Below, in pieces: positions 12,870 through 12,938 of a DNA stretch of 12,938 bases (within the stretch, counting starts at the first letter, position 1; each line of letters begins with the position of its first letter). Source of the stretch: UMGS1251 sp036666555 (GTDB lineage: Bacteria; Bacillota; Clostridia; Lachnospirales; Lachnospiraceae); the NCBI GenBank assembly GCA_036666555.1, contig JAVWVS010000041.1, positions 1-12,938 on the forward strand, in the 5' to 3' direction. The position numbers and the translations under genes were made by a program. The notes under the pieces were generated by a model. The model saw nothing but the letters and a program-made list of their open reading frames with translations. It made no database searches and was not told where the DNA came from.

Positions 12870-12889
12870 TTTAAAAAGGTGGCGAGATG

Positions 12890-12938
12890 ATGGATAAAGA
12901 TAAATCAATCAAATTATTTGAGCAAAAGACTATTCGGA
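12890..12938 (+). CDS. Partial CDS, N-terminus of a BRO/antirepressor-like protein
   Basis: Only the first 16 codons are present before the window ends: MDKDKSIKLFEQKTIR. The pattern K-x-F-E-x-K-x-(I/V)-R at the very N-terminus is typical of BRO-N domain (prophage antirepressor-like) proteins, in which a W and YFSVVDV-type segment would follow. AAGGTGG at 12876-12882 suits the second of two adjacent ATGs (12887, 12890), and an extended -10 lies just upstream. The gene is divergent from the sigma-factor operon, so both share the 12662-12886 control region. With so little sequence the family call is tentative. Confidence 0.5.
   Translation, partial: MDKDKSIKLFEQKTIR

Overview
The window comes from a low-GC Gram-positive bacterium, most likely a gut-type Clostridia or Erysipelotrichia. 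The basis is AT-rich codon use, strong AGGAGG-type ribosome binding sites, extended -10 promoters (TGnTATAAT), a sortase-anchored thioester adhesin of the kind carried by Tn916/Tn1549/Tn5397-class conjugative elements, and an ECF sigma factor/ABC transporter operon of Firmicutes type. It looks like accessory DNA built from pieces of several elements. Almost every gene outside the IS is on the minus strand.

Layout. (1) 60-1812: an IS3-family insertion sequence with orfA and orfB. Its TGTACCC...GGGTACA tips enclose an array of four 14-bp repeats at each end, spaced about 31 bp apart. It ends 2 bp from the stop codon of the next gene. (2) 1815-3490: two AT-rich minus-strand genes of unknown function, each with a Cys/His zinc-site pattern (one HNH-like). 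(3) 3590-3850: a possible 28-codon membrane peptide with a strong ribosome binding site and a terminator, then a remnant of a tRNA 3' end, which is a typical scar of integrative elements. (4) 3918-8606: the left part of a conjugative element. It has two DUF961/HelP-like genes (Tn916 Orf22/Orf23 type) and an 1181-residue cell-wall adhesin with a thioester domain, eight CnaB/SpaA-like domains and a TPKTG sortase signal. The FtsK, relaxase and recombinase genes expected next in a Tn916-type element are absent, so this is a remnant or a recombinant. (5) 8572-9294: a fic gene with an N-terminal HTH, cut exactly inside the Fic active-site motif after HPFIDGN. This is the junction with the mobile element. 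As I recall, the serine-recombinase element Tn5397 targets a Fic-domain gene. The fic promoter carries three direct repeats. (6) 9424-12661: a tightly overlapping four-gene operon for an ECF sigma factor, a six-TM membrane protein (candidate anti-sigma factor or sensor), an ABC ATPase and an ABC-2 permease. (7) 12662-12886: a control region with TTGTAAC repeats, followed by the first 16 codons of a plus-strand gene that begins like BRO/antirepressor-type proteins.

How the parts relate. The adhesin and HelP-like genes would have served cell attachment and element replication/transfer in an intact ICE. The ECF operon reads as a self-contained envelope-stress or antimicrobial-peptide response module. 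The fic gene was probably the integration target. No single new system is proven. The strongest leads are the IS end-arrays, the insertion inside the Fic motif, the sigma/membrane/ABC operon with its TTGTAAC repeats, and the uncharacterised zinc-protein pair.
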